Shown piece by piece: positions 29,839-38,091 of a stretch of DNA of 64,000 nt. The notes beneath the pieces are model-generated. The model saw nothing but the letters and a program-made list of their open reading frames with translations. It was not told the DNA's origin and did no database searches. The DNA is from VRUE01 sp963774405 (GTDB taxonomy: Bacteria; Actinomycetota; Thermoleophilia; Solirubrobacterales; 70-9). Within the stretch, counting starts at the first letter, position 1. Every line of letters starts with the position of its first letter. Location: contig CAVZEV010000003.1 of assembly GCA_963774405.1 (NCBI GenBank), forward strand, positions 1 through 64,000, in the 5' to 3' direction. Made by a program: the position numbers and the translations under genes.

Positions 29839-31164
29839 CTATCGGAGCGCTCTGCGCATCAGCTTGCCCGAGGGCGTGCGCGGCAGCGCCGCCGCCAGCT
29901 CGACCCGCTTCGGCACCTTGAAGCCCGCCAGCGACTCGGCGCAGTGGCGGCGCAGCTCGTCGGGGCTGACCTCGGAACCGTCGCGCAGGACCACGATTGC
30001 GGTGACGGCCTGCTGCCACTCCGGGTCCTCGCGGCCGACCACGGCGGCGTCCGCCACCTCGGGGTGGCGCAGCAGCACCTTCTCGACTTCGGCCGGCACG
30101 ACGTTCTCGCCGCCGCTGACGATCAGGTCGTCCATCCGGTCCTCGACGTAGAGGAAGCCCTCCTCGTCGATGCGGCCGAGGTCGCCGGTGTGCAGCCAGC
30201 CGTCGGCGTCGGCCCGGCCCGGCGCTACGGTCGGGCCCTGGACGAGGATCTCACCGTCCTGGATGCGCAGGTGGGCGCTCAACAGGGGACGCCCGGCGGA
30301 GCCGAGCTTGCGGCGGGCGTCAGCCGGGGCCAGCGTCGTCACCTGCGAGCAGGTCTCGGTGAGGCCGTAGGTCTGCACGACCGTGGCGCCGCGCCCGAGG
30401 GCCTCCTCGAGCGCCTCCTCGGGCACCGGGCCGCCGCCGATCAAGAGCGCCCGCGGGCCGGAGAGATCGGCGCCGGCCCCGAGCAGGCGAGCGAGCTGCG
30501 TCGCCACCAGCGAGACGACGCTGATCCGGTCGCGCTCGAGCGACGCTGCGACGCGGTCGACGTCGAAGCCGTCGTGGAGCACCGCGGTGGTGCCGTAGAT
30601 AACCGAACGCATGACGATGCCGAGACCGGCGATGTGGCTGAGTGGCAGGCAGCAGAGCCAGCGGTCCTCGGGCTCGACGCCGATGTTGAAGGCGGAGGCG
30701 ACGGCGCTCCAGAGGAAGTTGCCGTAGGTGAGGCCGATCGGCTCGGGCGTGCCGGTGCTGCCACTGGTCATCACGTGGCAGGCGACGGCGTCCATGTCGT
30801 GCTCGCCGAGCAGCGGCAGGTCGGCCTCGGTCTGGGTCAGCTCGCCGGCGTCGTCGAGATCGACGGCAGGTTTCTCGTTGGCGATCACCGCGGCGCGCTC
30901 CTCGGGCGAGAGGCGCGGGCCTAGCGGCAAGAGGATCGCCCCGACCTTCAACAGCGCGTGGACCATCACCACCTGCTCGCGGCGGGGGTGCATCGTCATC
31001 GCCACGGTCGAGCCCCGGCGCACCCCGTGGGCGATAAGCCGGCGCGCCACCCAGGTCGCCTCGGCCTCGAGCTCGGCGTAGGTGACCTCGGAGCCGTCCG
31101 CGATCAGGGCGGTGCGCTCGGGGCAGCTCTGCGATCTCTGGGCCAGCCAGTCGTCGAGTTTCAT
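29839..31164 (-). CDS. menE: o-succinylbenzoate-CoA ligase
   Basis: This AMP-forming ligase of menaquinone synthesis activates o-succinylbenzoate for MenB. The protein is 441 aa from the ATG at 31164. It has the P-loop-like MTSGSTGTPEPIGLTYGNF, the adenylate motif YGLTETCSQVTTL, GWLHTGDLGRIDEEGFLYVE, and a C-terminal Lys in PRTPSGKLMRRALR. An AAGGGG RBS-like stretch precedes the ATG; an in-frame start at 31182 would add six residues. The gene faces away from menB across a 105-bp repeat. The menaquinone cluster context supports MenE over other acyl-CoA ligases. Confidence 0.88.
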   Translation of the reverse strand: MKLDDWLAQRSQSCPERTALIADGSEVTYAELEAEATWVARRLIAHGVRRGSTVAMTMHPRREQVVMVHALLKVGAILLPLGPRLSPEERAAVIANEKPAVDLDDAGELTQTEADLPLLGEHDMDAVACHVMTSGSTGTPEPIGLTYGNFLWSAVASAFNIGVEPEDRWLCCLPLSHIAGLGIVMRSVIYGTTAVLHDGFDVDRVAASLERDRISVVSLVATQLARLLGAGADLSGPRALLIGGGPVPEEALEEALGRGATVVQTYGLTETCSQVTTLAPADARRKLGSAGRPLLSAHLRIQDGEILVQGPTVAPGRADADGWLHTGDLGRIDEEGFLYVEDRMDDLIVSGGENVVPAEVEKVLLRHPEVADAAVVGREDPEWQQAVTAIVVLRDGSEVSPDELRRHCAESLAGFKVPKRVELAAALPRTPSGKLMRRALR

Positions 31165-31194
31165 TAGTGCCCCTTCTCGCAACGTCTGACCGCA

Positions 31195-31299
31195 AATGAC
31201 GGCCCCAGATCGCCGCCATACTGCGTCCTCAGTCGTCCGAATAGATGAACTATTCGGACTCCCTGCGTCCTTGCCTGGCGTCGCCTGGACCTCGTCATT
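31195..31299. repeat. MITE-like repeat, copy 1 (105 bp)
   Basis: The ends are AATGACG (31195-31201) and CGTCATT (31293-31299). Inside is a stem CCGAATAG-(5 nt)-CTATTCGG. The same unit occurs inverted at 37441-37544, with near-identical blocks GCGTCCTCAGTCG and CTCCCTGCGTCCTTGCCTG. It fills the menE-menB divergent gap. It contains no coding region. Confidence 0.75.
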
Positions 31300-31346
31300 C
31301 CCAGGCCAACGTTACGAGAAAGGGCACCCGGGATATCGTGCCCATC

Positions 31347-32215
31347 ATGCCCAAACGCCACAAGGAAGCGCCAACGGACGAGACTCTCTACGCCGCGATC
31401 GAGTGGAGGAGCGAAGGTGAGTACGAGGACATCGACTACGAGGTCGGCGACGGGATCGCCAAGATCTCGATCGACCGGCCCGACTGGCCCTCAACGCCTT
31501 TCGGCCGCAGACCCTGATCGAGATCTCGGCGGCGATGGAGCTGGCGCGGGAGGACCCCGGCGTCGGCGTGATCGTCCTCACCGGCAAGGGGACGAAGGCG
31601 TTTTGCGCCGGCGGCGACCAGCAGGTCCGCGGCGACACCGGCTACGTCGAGGAGGGCGCCTCGCTCGGCCGCTTCCACGTCACCGACCTCCAGGTGCAGA
31701 TGCGCCGGCTGCCCAAGCCGGTGGTGGCGATGGTTGCCGGCTACGCGATCGGCGGCGGCCACATCCTGCACGTCTGCTGCGACATGACGATCGCCGCCGA
31801 CAACGCCTGGTTCGGCCAGACCGGCCCGCGGGTCGGCTCCTGGGACGGCGGCTTCGGCGCCTCGCTGCTGCGCGACCTGGTCGGCACCAAGAAGGCGAAG
31901 GAGTTCTGGCTGCTCTGCCGCCAGTACGACGCCGAGGAGGCGCGCGAGATGGGCCTGGTCAACGAGGTTGTGCCGCTCGAGCGGCTCGAGGCGGAGACGG
32001 TCGCCCGTTGCCGCGAGATGCTCGCCCTCTCCCCCTTCGCCCTGCGCTTGGTCAAGGCCGGCTTCAACGCGCACGAGGACGGCTACGCCGGCATTCAGCA
32101 GCTCGCCCACGACGCCAACCTGCTCTTCTACGGCAACGAGGAGGCGGCCGAGGGCCGCGAGGCCTTCAAGCAGAAGCGGGCGCCCGACTTCTCGCAGTTC
32201 CCGAGGCGAGCATGA
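31347..32215 (+). CDS. menB: 1,4-dihydroxy-2-naphthoyl-CoA synthase (frameshifted in this sequence)
   Basis: This crotonase-fold enzyme closes the naphthoate ring in menaquinone synthesis. The N-terminus (ATG 31347) reads to AKISIDRP and then the frame breaks near 31483. Adding one base there restores ALNAFRPQTLIEISAAMELA and the rest. Later motifs are CAGGDQQVRGD, AGYAIGGGHILHVCCDMTIA, and GPRVGSWDGGFGASLLRDLV with the MenB-specific Asp. The corrected protein is 289 aa. A TATCGT box ends 7 nt before the ATG. The stop overlaps the menA start (ATGA). Probably a sequencing deletion rather than a real lesion. Confidence 0.9.
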
Positions 32216-33093
32216 GGATCTGGCTGATGGCGGCGCGTCCGCGGACGCTGCCGGCGGCGATCGCGCCGGTCCTGGTCGGCACCGCGGCCGCGGTCGAAGC
32301 GGCCGGACATCTACCGCGGCTCGGCGCATTCCTCGCCGCCCTGGTCGGCTCGATCTTCATCCAGATTGGGACGAACCTCGCCAACGACTACTCCGACGCG
32401 AGGCGCGGGGCCGACACCGCGGACAGACTCGGGCCCGTGCGGGTCACCTCGGCCGGACTGGTGACGCCGCGGCGCGTGCTCAACGCGACCTGGATCGCCT
32501 TCGGGGTCGCGGTCGCCTGCGGCGTCTACCTGGCCGCGGTCGCGGGCATCGTGATCATCCTGATCGGCGCCCTCTCGATCGCCGCCGGCGTGCTCTACAC
32601 CGGCGGGCCGCGCCCCTACGGCTACGCGGGGCTGGGCGAGGTATTCGTCTTCCTCTTCTTCGGCTTGGTCGCCGTCAACGGCTCCTACTACGTGCAGCTC
32701 GAGCGGCTCGAAGCGCTGCCGCTGGGGCTCTCAATCGCGATCGGCTTCATCGCCACCGCGATCCTCGTCGTCAACAACGTGCGCGACCTGGAGACCGACC
32801 GCCGGGCGGGCAAGATGACCCTGGCGGTGCGGATGGGTCGCCACAACGCCGTCGTCCTCTACCGCGTGCTGGTGCTCGGCGCCTTCGTCGTCTTGCCGCT
32901 GGCGCTGCTCGCGGGCGGCGGAAGCGCCTGGCCGCTGATCGGCCTGCTGGCGCTGCCGATGGCGTTCAAACCGATGCGGGCGATGACCAACCACACCGAC
33001 GGCCCGGCCCTCAACGGCGCCCTGGCCGGCACGGGCGCCCTCCTCGGCGCCTTCAGCCTCCTGGTCTCCATTGGCCTCCTGCTGGGCAGCTGA
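32212..33093 (+). CDS. menA: 1,4-dihydroxy-2-naphthoate polyprenyltransferase
   Basis: This UbiA-family membrane enzyme joins the polyprenyl chain to DHNA. The 293-aa protein has about eight to nine membrane spans. The two Asp-rich prenyl-diphosphate motifs are NLANDYSDARRGADTADRLG and RDLETDRRAGKMTLAVRMG. It starts inside the menB stop (ATGA) and its TGA overlaps the menC ATG, so menB-menA-menC are one tightly coupled unit. Confidence 0.93.
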   Translation: MRIWLMAARPRTLPAAIAPVLVGTAAAVEAAGHLPRLGAFLAALVGSIFIQIGTNLANDYSDARRGADTADRLGPVRVTSAGLVTPRRVLNATWIAFGVAVACGVYLAAVAGIVIILIGALSIAAGVLYTGGPRPYGYAGLGEVFVFLFFGLVAVNGSYYVQLERLEALPLGLSIAIGFIATAILVVNNVRDLETDRRAGKMTLAVRMGRHNAVVLYRVLVLGAFVVLPLALLAGGGSAWPLIGLLALPMAFKPMRAMTNHTDGPALNGALAGTGALLGAFSLLVSIGLLLGS

Positions 33094-34147
33094 TGCGCCT
33101 CGCCTCGGTCGAGGTCATCCCCTACGCACTGCCCTTCAGAGACCCATACGTCACGGCTCGCGGGCGGCTGGAGCAGCGCGAGATGGTGTTGTTGCGGCTG
33201 GGATCGGACGATGGCCTGGTCGGCCTCGGCGAAGCGGTACCGCTATCGCTGCGGGGTGGCGCGCCGCTGGCCCAGGTCGTCGCCGAGCTAAAGGGGCTGG
33301 CAGGGCGCGATGAGGTGGACGAGGAGGCCTTGAGCAGCGGCGCCTCCGCGCTCTCGCCACCGGCGCGCAGCGCTGCACTGACCGCGCTGCTGGACCTGCG
33401 CGGACGCAGAGCGGCCGCCGAAGCGGCGCCTGCCGAGGCGAAGTCGGAGCCGATCGAGTGCAATGCGACACTGGTCGCCGGCGAGCCCGCCGCGGTGGCG
33501 GCAGATGCCGAACAGTGGGCAAGCGAGGGCTTCTCGATCTTCAAGCTGAAGCTCGGGGTCGGCGACGATGTCGGCCAGGTACGCGCCGTGCGCGAGGCGC
33601 TGGGACCGAGGCGCGGATCCGGGTCGATGCGAACGCCGCCTGGGACGTCGGGACCGCGCGGCGCATGCTGGCAGAGATCGAGGCGTTTGACGTGGAGCTC
33701 GCCGAGCAGCCAGTCGCAACGCTGGAGGAAGCGGCGCAGGTGTCGGCCTCGACCTCGATCCCGCTTGCCGGTGACGAGAGCATCGAAAGTCGCAGCGACG
33801 CCGTACGCGCGGTGAGGCTCGGTGCCTGCAAGCTGGCCGGGCTGAAGTTGTCCAAGGTCGGCGGACCGGAGGAAGCGATCACGATCGCGGAGGTGCTGCC
33901 CTCCTTCGTCTCCAGCGCGCTCGACGGGCCGGTCGGGATCGCCGCCGCTGCCCAGGTCGCCCAGACGTTGGACCAGGCGGCGCTGGGTATTCCGCACTTC
34001 GCCCATGGTCTCGCGACCCAGCGACTCTTCTCCTCGACGATCGCCTCAGTCGAGTGCGAGCTGCGGGGCGGCATGCTCCATCCACCCGAGGGCCCCGGCC
34101 TCGGGGTCGAAATCGACGAGGCAGCACTGGAGGCGCACCGCCTCTAG
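33093..34147 (+). CDS. menC: o-succinylbenzoate synthase (frameshifted in this sequence)
   Basis: This enolase-superfamily dehydratase makes o-succinylbenzoate. The first part includes an N-terminal capping domain (LRLGSDDGLVGLGEAVPLSL) and IFKLKLGVGDD, where a KxK motif is expected (catalytic Lys). Near 33606 one base is missing; afterwards the frame gives IRVDANAAWDVGTARRML and ELAEQPV (metal ligands), then GDESIES. The second catalytic Lys is in AGLKLSKVGG. Repaired length is 351 aa. Homopolymer-free context and intact motifs on both sides argue for a sequencing deletion. Confidence 0.88.
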
Positions 34148-34157
34148 CCGAACGCCT

Positions 34158-34201
34158 GGCGACTTACCCCCCCTCTAAGGGAGGGAAAGTCGCCATAGGC
34201 T
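34158..34201 (+). promoter_or_regulatory. hairpin plus -10 box upstream of menD
   Basis: GGCGACTT (34158-34165) pairs with AAGTCGCC (34187-34194), and inner C- and G-runs extend the stem. It directly precedes TAGGCT (34196-34201), which ends 6 nt before the menD ATG. The stem could terminate menBAC transcripts and insulate a leaderless menD promoter. Confidence 0.45.
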
Positions 34202-34207
34202 TCATTC

Positions 34208-35956
34208 ATGGACACGACCAACGCCAACACAGCCCTCGCCTCGGCCTTCGCCGAGGAGCTTGCGCGCGGCGGTCTGCGGCACGCGGTGGTCTCCCCCGGC
34301 TCGCGCTCGACCCCGCTGGCGGTGGCGCTCTGGCGCCAGCCGGAGATCGAGCTGAACGTGATCGTCGACGAGCGCTCAGCGGCGTTCTTCGCCCTCGGCG
34401 CCGCGCAGGCGACGCGGACGCCGGTTGCCCTGCTCTGCACGTCGGGGACCGCGGCGGCCAATTACCACCCGGCGATCTGCGAGGCCGACGAATCGGCCGT
34501 GCCGCTGGTGGTGCTGACCGCTGACCGCCCGCCCGAGCTGCGTGGCATCGGCGCCGGGCAGACGATCGACCAGGTAAAGCTCTACGGCGAATCGGTGCGC
34601 TGGTTCTGCGAAGTCGGCACCCACGAGGCCGACGACGACGGGCTGCTGCACTACCGCTCGGTCGCCTGCCGGGCGCTTGCGGCGGCGCACGGCGAGACCC
34701 GTCCCGGCCCCGTTCACCTCAACCTGCCCTGGCGTGAGCCGCTGGCGCCGCTGCCGGTCGAGGGTGCCGTGACCGCGACCGACCCGCTCGCCCTTGAGGG
34801 CCGCGAGGGCCGACCCCTGACGGCCGTGACCTCGATCGACCGCGAGCCCTCGGCCTTCCTGCTCGACGAGATGGCCGGCCACATCGGCGACGCGCTCGCC
34901 GGGGTGATCATCGCCGGCCGCCAACTCGACCCGGAGCTGCGCGAGCCGCTCGCCCACCTAGCCCGGGCCTCGGGCTTCCCGATCCTCGCCGAGCCCACCT
35001 CGCAGCTACGCTGCGGCCCCCACGACCGCTCCTACGTCGTCGCGACCTACGATCTGCTGCTGCGCGACGAGCACTTCGCCCGCTCGGTCGTGCCCGACCT
35101 GGTGCTGCGCTTCGGCGAGATGCCGACCAGCAAGCCGCTGCGCGCCTGGCTGTCGGCGAGCGGAGCCGACCAGATCGCGATCGACCCCTACGGCGGCTGG
35201 AACGAGCCGACCAATCGCGCCGCGGCGATCCTGCGCGCCGACCCGACCGAGCTTGCGGCAGGCTGGGCGACGCGCCTGGAGAAGGAAGAGCGCCCGGCGC
35301 CAAAGCGCTGGCTCGACGCCGAGCGCGCCGCCCGCGCGGCGCTCGACTCGGCGCTCGGCGGCGAGGAGATCAGCGAGCCCGCCCTTCACCATGCCCTAGG
35401 TCACGCCCACCGCGACGGCGACCTCGTCTACACCGCCTCGAGCATGCCGATCCGCGACCAGGAGACCTTCCTGCCGCCGAGCGAGGCCGATGCCTTCTTC
35501 CTCTGCAACCGCGGCGCCAACGGCATCGACGGCCTGATCTCCTCCGGCATCGGCGCCGCCCACGCCAGCGGCCGCCCGACCACGATCGTCACCGGCGACC
35601 TCGGGTTGCTGCACGATCTCGGTGGGCTCGCCGCCCTCCGCGACGTCTCAACGCCGGTCCGCATCGTCGTCATCGACAACGACGGTGGTGGGATCTTCGG
35701 CTTCCTGCCTCAGGCCGACGCGCTCGACGCCGACGAGTTCGAAGCCCTGCTCGGCACTCCTCGCGGCGTTGACGTCGCCAAGGCGGCGGCCCTATTCGAC
35801 CTCCCCCACCGCCAGCTCAAATCCCTCGCCGATCTCCCCGACGCCCTAGCCGCCGACACCGGCCTGATTGAGGTCAAAACCAACCGCCGTACCAACGTAG
35901 ACGCTCATCGCCGGCTAACTCAAAGCGTTCACGCCGCTCTGACCGACTTGGCGTGA
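34208..35956 (+). CDS. menD: SEPHCHC synthase (menaquinone biosynthesis)
   Basis: This ThDP-dependent enzyme adds 2-oxoglutarate-derived succinic semialdehyde to isochorismate. The 582-aa protein has SPGSRSTPLAVAL at the N-terminus, the Glu of ThDP binding in VDERSAAFFALG, a central domain, and the C-terminal ThDP/Mg motif GDLGLLHDLGGLAALRD with IDNDGGGIFGFLPQ. Start ATG at 34208 follows a TAGGCT box by 6 nt. The gene ends 3 bp before a 21-bp-arm palindrome shared with convergent menF. Confidence 0.95.
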   Translation: MDTTNANTALASAFAEELARGGLRHAVVSPGSRSTPLAVALWRQPEIELNVIVDERSAAFFALGAAQATRTPVALLCTSGTAAANYHPAICEADESAVPLVVLTADRPPELRGIGAGQTIDQVKLYGESVRWFCEVGTHEADDDGLLHYRSVACRALAAAHGETRPGPVHLNLPWREPLAPLPVEGAVTATDPLALEGREGRPLTAVTSIDREPSAFLLDEMAGHIGDALAGVIIAGRQLDPELREPLAHLARASGFPILAEPTSQLRCGPHDRSYVVATYDLLLRDEHFARSVVPDLVLRFGEMPTSKPLRAWLSASGADQIAIDPYGGWNEPTNRAAAILRADPTELAAGWATRLEKEERPAPKRWLDAERAARAALDSALGGEEISEPALHHALGHAHRDGDLVYTASSMPIRDQETFLPPSEADAFFLCNRGANGIDGLISSGIGAAHASGRPTTIVTGDLGLLHDLGGLAALRDVSTPVRIVVIDNDGGGIFGFLPQADALDADEFEALLGTPRGVDVAKAAALFDLPHRQLKSLADLPDALAADTGLIEVKTNRRTNVDAHRRLTQSVHAALTDLA

Positions 35957-35959
35957 GCC

Positions 35960-36063
35960 AAGGGGTCCGGTGCCCCTCTCCATGAAGCTTGGCGACCACG
36001 CATCGAAGCACCGGGACGATCCAGCTGCGCGACGGCTTCAGGGAGAGGGGCACCGGACCCCTT
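35960..36063. repeat. nested palindrome between convergent menD and menF
   Basis: Perfect 21-bp outer arms (35960-35980, beginning AAGGGGTCCGGTGCC, and 36043-36063) enclose a 6-bp inner pair TGAAGC/GCTTCA (35983-35988 and 36035-36040) and a 46-nt centre. It lies between the stops of menD (35956) and menF (36075). The core TCCGGTGC is shared with the 13018 family. It may work as a bidirectional T-less terminator. Confidence 0.75.
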
Positions 36064-36074
36064 CCCTCACCGCT

Positions 36075-37469
36075 TTACTCGGCCAGCAGCGGCAGCAGCG
36101 CCCCCAGCTTGATCTCCGTCTCCGCCAACTCCGCCGCCGGGTCGGAGCCCGACACCACGCCGACGCCGGCGTAGAGGTGTGCCTCGCGGTCGCGCAGCAG
36201 GGCGCTGCGCAGGGCGACGCAGAACTCGCCGTCCTCGGTGGAGTCCATCCAGCCGACCGGGCCGGCGTACCAGCCGCGGTCCATCTGCTCGAGCTCGGGG
36301 ATCGCGGCGAGCGCGGCGGCCCCGGGCTCGCCGCCAACGGCGGGCGTCGGGTGCAGCATGCCAGCCAGCTCGACCGCCGATCGCGGCTCCGCCAGCTGGG
36401 CGACGATCGGCGTCGCCAGGTGCTGGATGTTCGCCACCTTGACGATCTCGGGTTCCTCGCCGGTCTGGACCCAGACGGCGTGCCGGCGCAGCGAACCGGC
36501 GATCCGCTCGGCGACGATCGCGTGCTCGCGGCGGTCCTTGTCGCTGCGCAGCAACTGCTCGCCGAGGTGGTCGTCAACGGCCGGGTCGGAGCTGCGCCGG
36601 GTCGAGCCCGCCAGGGCGACGGTCGAGACGCTCGCGCCTGAGCGGCGCAGCAGCAGCTCGGGACTGGCGCCGATGAAGGCCACCTCTGGAGTGCCACAGC
36701 AGAAGCAGAAGCAAGATGGGAACTGCTCGCGCATCGCGCCGAAGACGGCGGCGGGGTCGTGGGCGGCGCCGGCCGAGACCAGCACCTCGCGGGCGAGCAC
36801 GATCTTCGACATCTCCCCCGCCATGATCCGCTCGGTCGCGGCGCCGATCATCCGCTCGAACTCGCCCGGCGGGCGCACGCTGGCGATCTCGATCCGCGAG
36901 GTCGGATGGGGATCGAGCAGCGGCAGCGGATCGTCGCGCAGGCTGGAGATCCGGGTTTCGAGCGCGCCCGCCTTGGCATCCGGATCGTCGCCGGGACGGA
37001 CCGCCGTATTGACGGTCAGAAATGTGTCGCTGCCGCTGCGACAGATGGAGACCTCAGGCAGGACCAGCGAGGCGGGCGCGAGCGATGACCAGGTAGAGGA
37101 GCCACCCCCTTCGGGATCGAACGCGAAACCACCAACCCATACGGCCCCGGCGCCCGGCGGAAGGCCCGATGGCTCGTCCACGACCCTTTCGCCACCAAGG
37201 CATTCGCGCGCTACATCCTTGAATCTGCCCGGCCCGCGCGAGGCCGCCTCGTGGGCAACCCCAAGCGCGGCGAGGGCAAACTCGCGATCGGGCTCCTCCC
37301 AACAGAACCACCGATCAGAGGCCAGCCTCGAGGCGAAAACCGCGGCGCAAGGATCAACGCCCTCGACCGGCACCGTGAGACTTACAAAAGCTTTCCTACC
37401 CCGGGCGAGAGCGCGCTCGACCGTCGGTCGGAGGCTGGTAAATGACGAGGTCCGGAGGTTGTCAGGCAA
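36075..37469 (-). CDS. menF: isochorismate synthase
   Basis: This enzyme converts chorismate to isochorismate for menaquinone. The 464-aa chorismate-binding protein has GEMSKIVLAREVLV, GASPELLLRRSG, ALAGSTRRSSD, HPTPAVGGEPGAAAL, and a C-terminal YAGVGVVSGSDPAAELAETE (metal Glu). The only conventional start that keeps the conserved N-terminal LRPTVERALARG region is a TTG at 37469, and this TTG lies inside the MITE-like repeat (37441-37544). The repeat may have replaced the original 5' end, so the true start is uncertain. It may be co-transcribed with ilvB-ilvH. Confidence 0.88.
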   Translation of the reverse strand: MPDNLRTSSFTSLRPTVERALARGRKAFVSLTVPVEGVDPCAAVFASRLASDRWFCWEEPDREFALAALGVAHEAASRGPGRFKDVARECLGGERVVDEPSGLPPGAGAVWVGGFAFDPEGGGSSTWSSLAPASLVLPEVSICRSGSDTFLTVNTAVRPGDDPDAKAGALETRISSLRDDPLPLLDPHPTSRIEIASVRPPGEFERMIGAATERIMAGEMSKIVLAREVLVSAGAAHDPAAVFGAMREQFPSCFCFCCGTPEVAFIGASPELLLRRSGASVSTVALAGSTRRSSDPAVDDHLGEQLLRSDKDRREHAIVAERIAGSLRRHAVWVQTGEEPEIVKVANIQHLATPIVAQLAEPRSAVELAGMLHPTPAVGGEPGAAALAAIPELEQMDRGWYAGPVGWMDSTEDGEFCVALRSALLRDREAHLYAGVGVVSGSDPAAELAETEIKLGALLPLLAE

Positions 37470-37544
37470 GGACGCAGGGAGCCCGAATAGCAGCGCTATT
37501 CGGGCGACTGAGGACGCCGCATGGCGACGTCCGGGGCCGTCATT
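37441..37544. repeat. MITE-like repeat, copy 2 (104 bp)
   Basis: This is the inverse of the copy at 31195-31299. The ends are AATGACG (37441-37447) and CGTCATT (37538-37544), with an internal CCCGAATAG-(5 nt)-CTATTCGGG stem. It starts 1 bp after the ilvH stop codon (stop 37546-37548, minus strand) and covers the apparent 5' end of menF. About 80% of positions match copy 1 by eye. Confidence 0.75.
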
Positions 37545-37545
37545 T

Positions 37546-38091
37546 TCAGTCTCCGCCGCGGGCGATCGCGATCTCGCCCGTCCGGACCATCTCTATGAGA
37601 CCGTGGGGGCGGATCATCCGCTCGAAGGCCTCGATCTTGTCGGCGGAGCCGGTGACCTCGATCGTCATCGTGCGGCGGGCGACATCGATGATCTTGGCGC
37701 GGAAGATCTCGGCGAACTGGATGATCTCGGCGCGGTTCTCGACCGCAGCGGAGACTTTGAACATCGCCATCTCGCGGGCGACCGTCTCGTCGGGCTCCAT
37801 GTCGCGGATCTTCAGCACGTTGACCAGCTTGTGCAGCTGCTTGGTCACCTGATCGATCGGGTGCACGGCGCCGTCAAGGGTGAGGGTGATGCGCGAGATG
37901 CTCTCGTCGTCGGTGGGCCCGACGGCGAGCGTGTCGATGTTGAAGCCGCGGCGCGAGAAGAGGCCGGCGACGCGCGCCAGCACGCCCGGCTTGTTCTCGA
38001 CCAGGATCGAGAGGATGTGTTTGCGGCCGCTGAGCTGCCCCGGAACGCGCAACTCCTCCAGCTTGACGATCTGCGGGGTGCCGGCCTCCAT
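37546..38091 (-). CDS. ilvH: acetolactate synthase small (regulatory) subunit
   Basis: The 181-aa protein has an N-terminal ACT domain (HILSILVENKPGVLARVAGL) that confers valine feedback, and a second ACT-like C-terminal half. It stimulates the catalytic subunit IlvB, whose gene overlaps it (TGATG, 38091). The gene name ilvN is equally used. Its stop is next to a MITE-like repeat. Confidence 0.94.
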   Translation of the reverse strand: MEAGTPQIVKLEELRVPGQLSGRKHILSILVENKPGVLARVAGLFSRRGFNIDTLAVGPTDDESISRITLTLDGAVHPIDQVTKQLHKLVNVLKIRDMEPDETVAREMAMFKVSAAVENRAEIIQFAEIFRAKIIDVARRTMTIEVTGSADKIEAFERMIRPHGLIEMVRTGEIAIARGGD

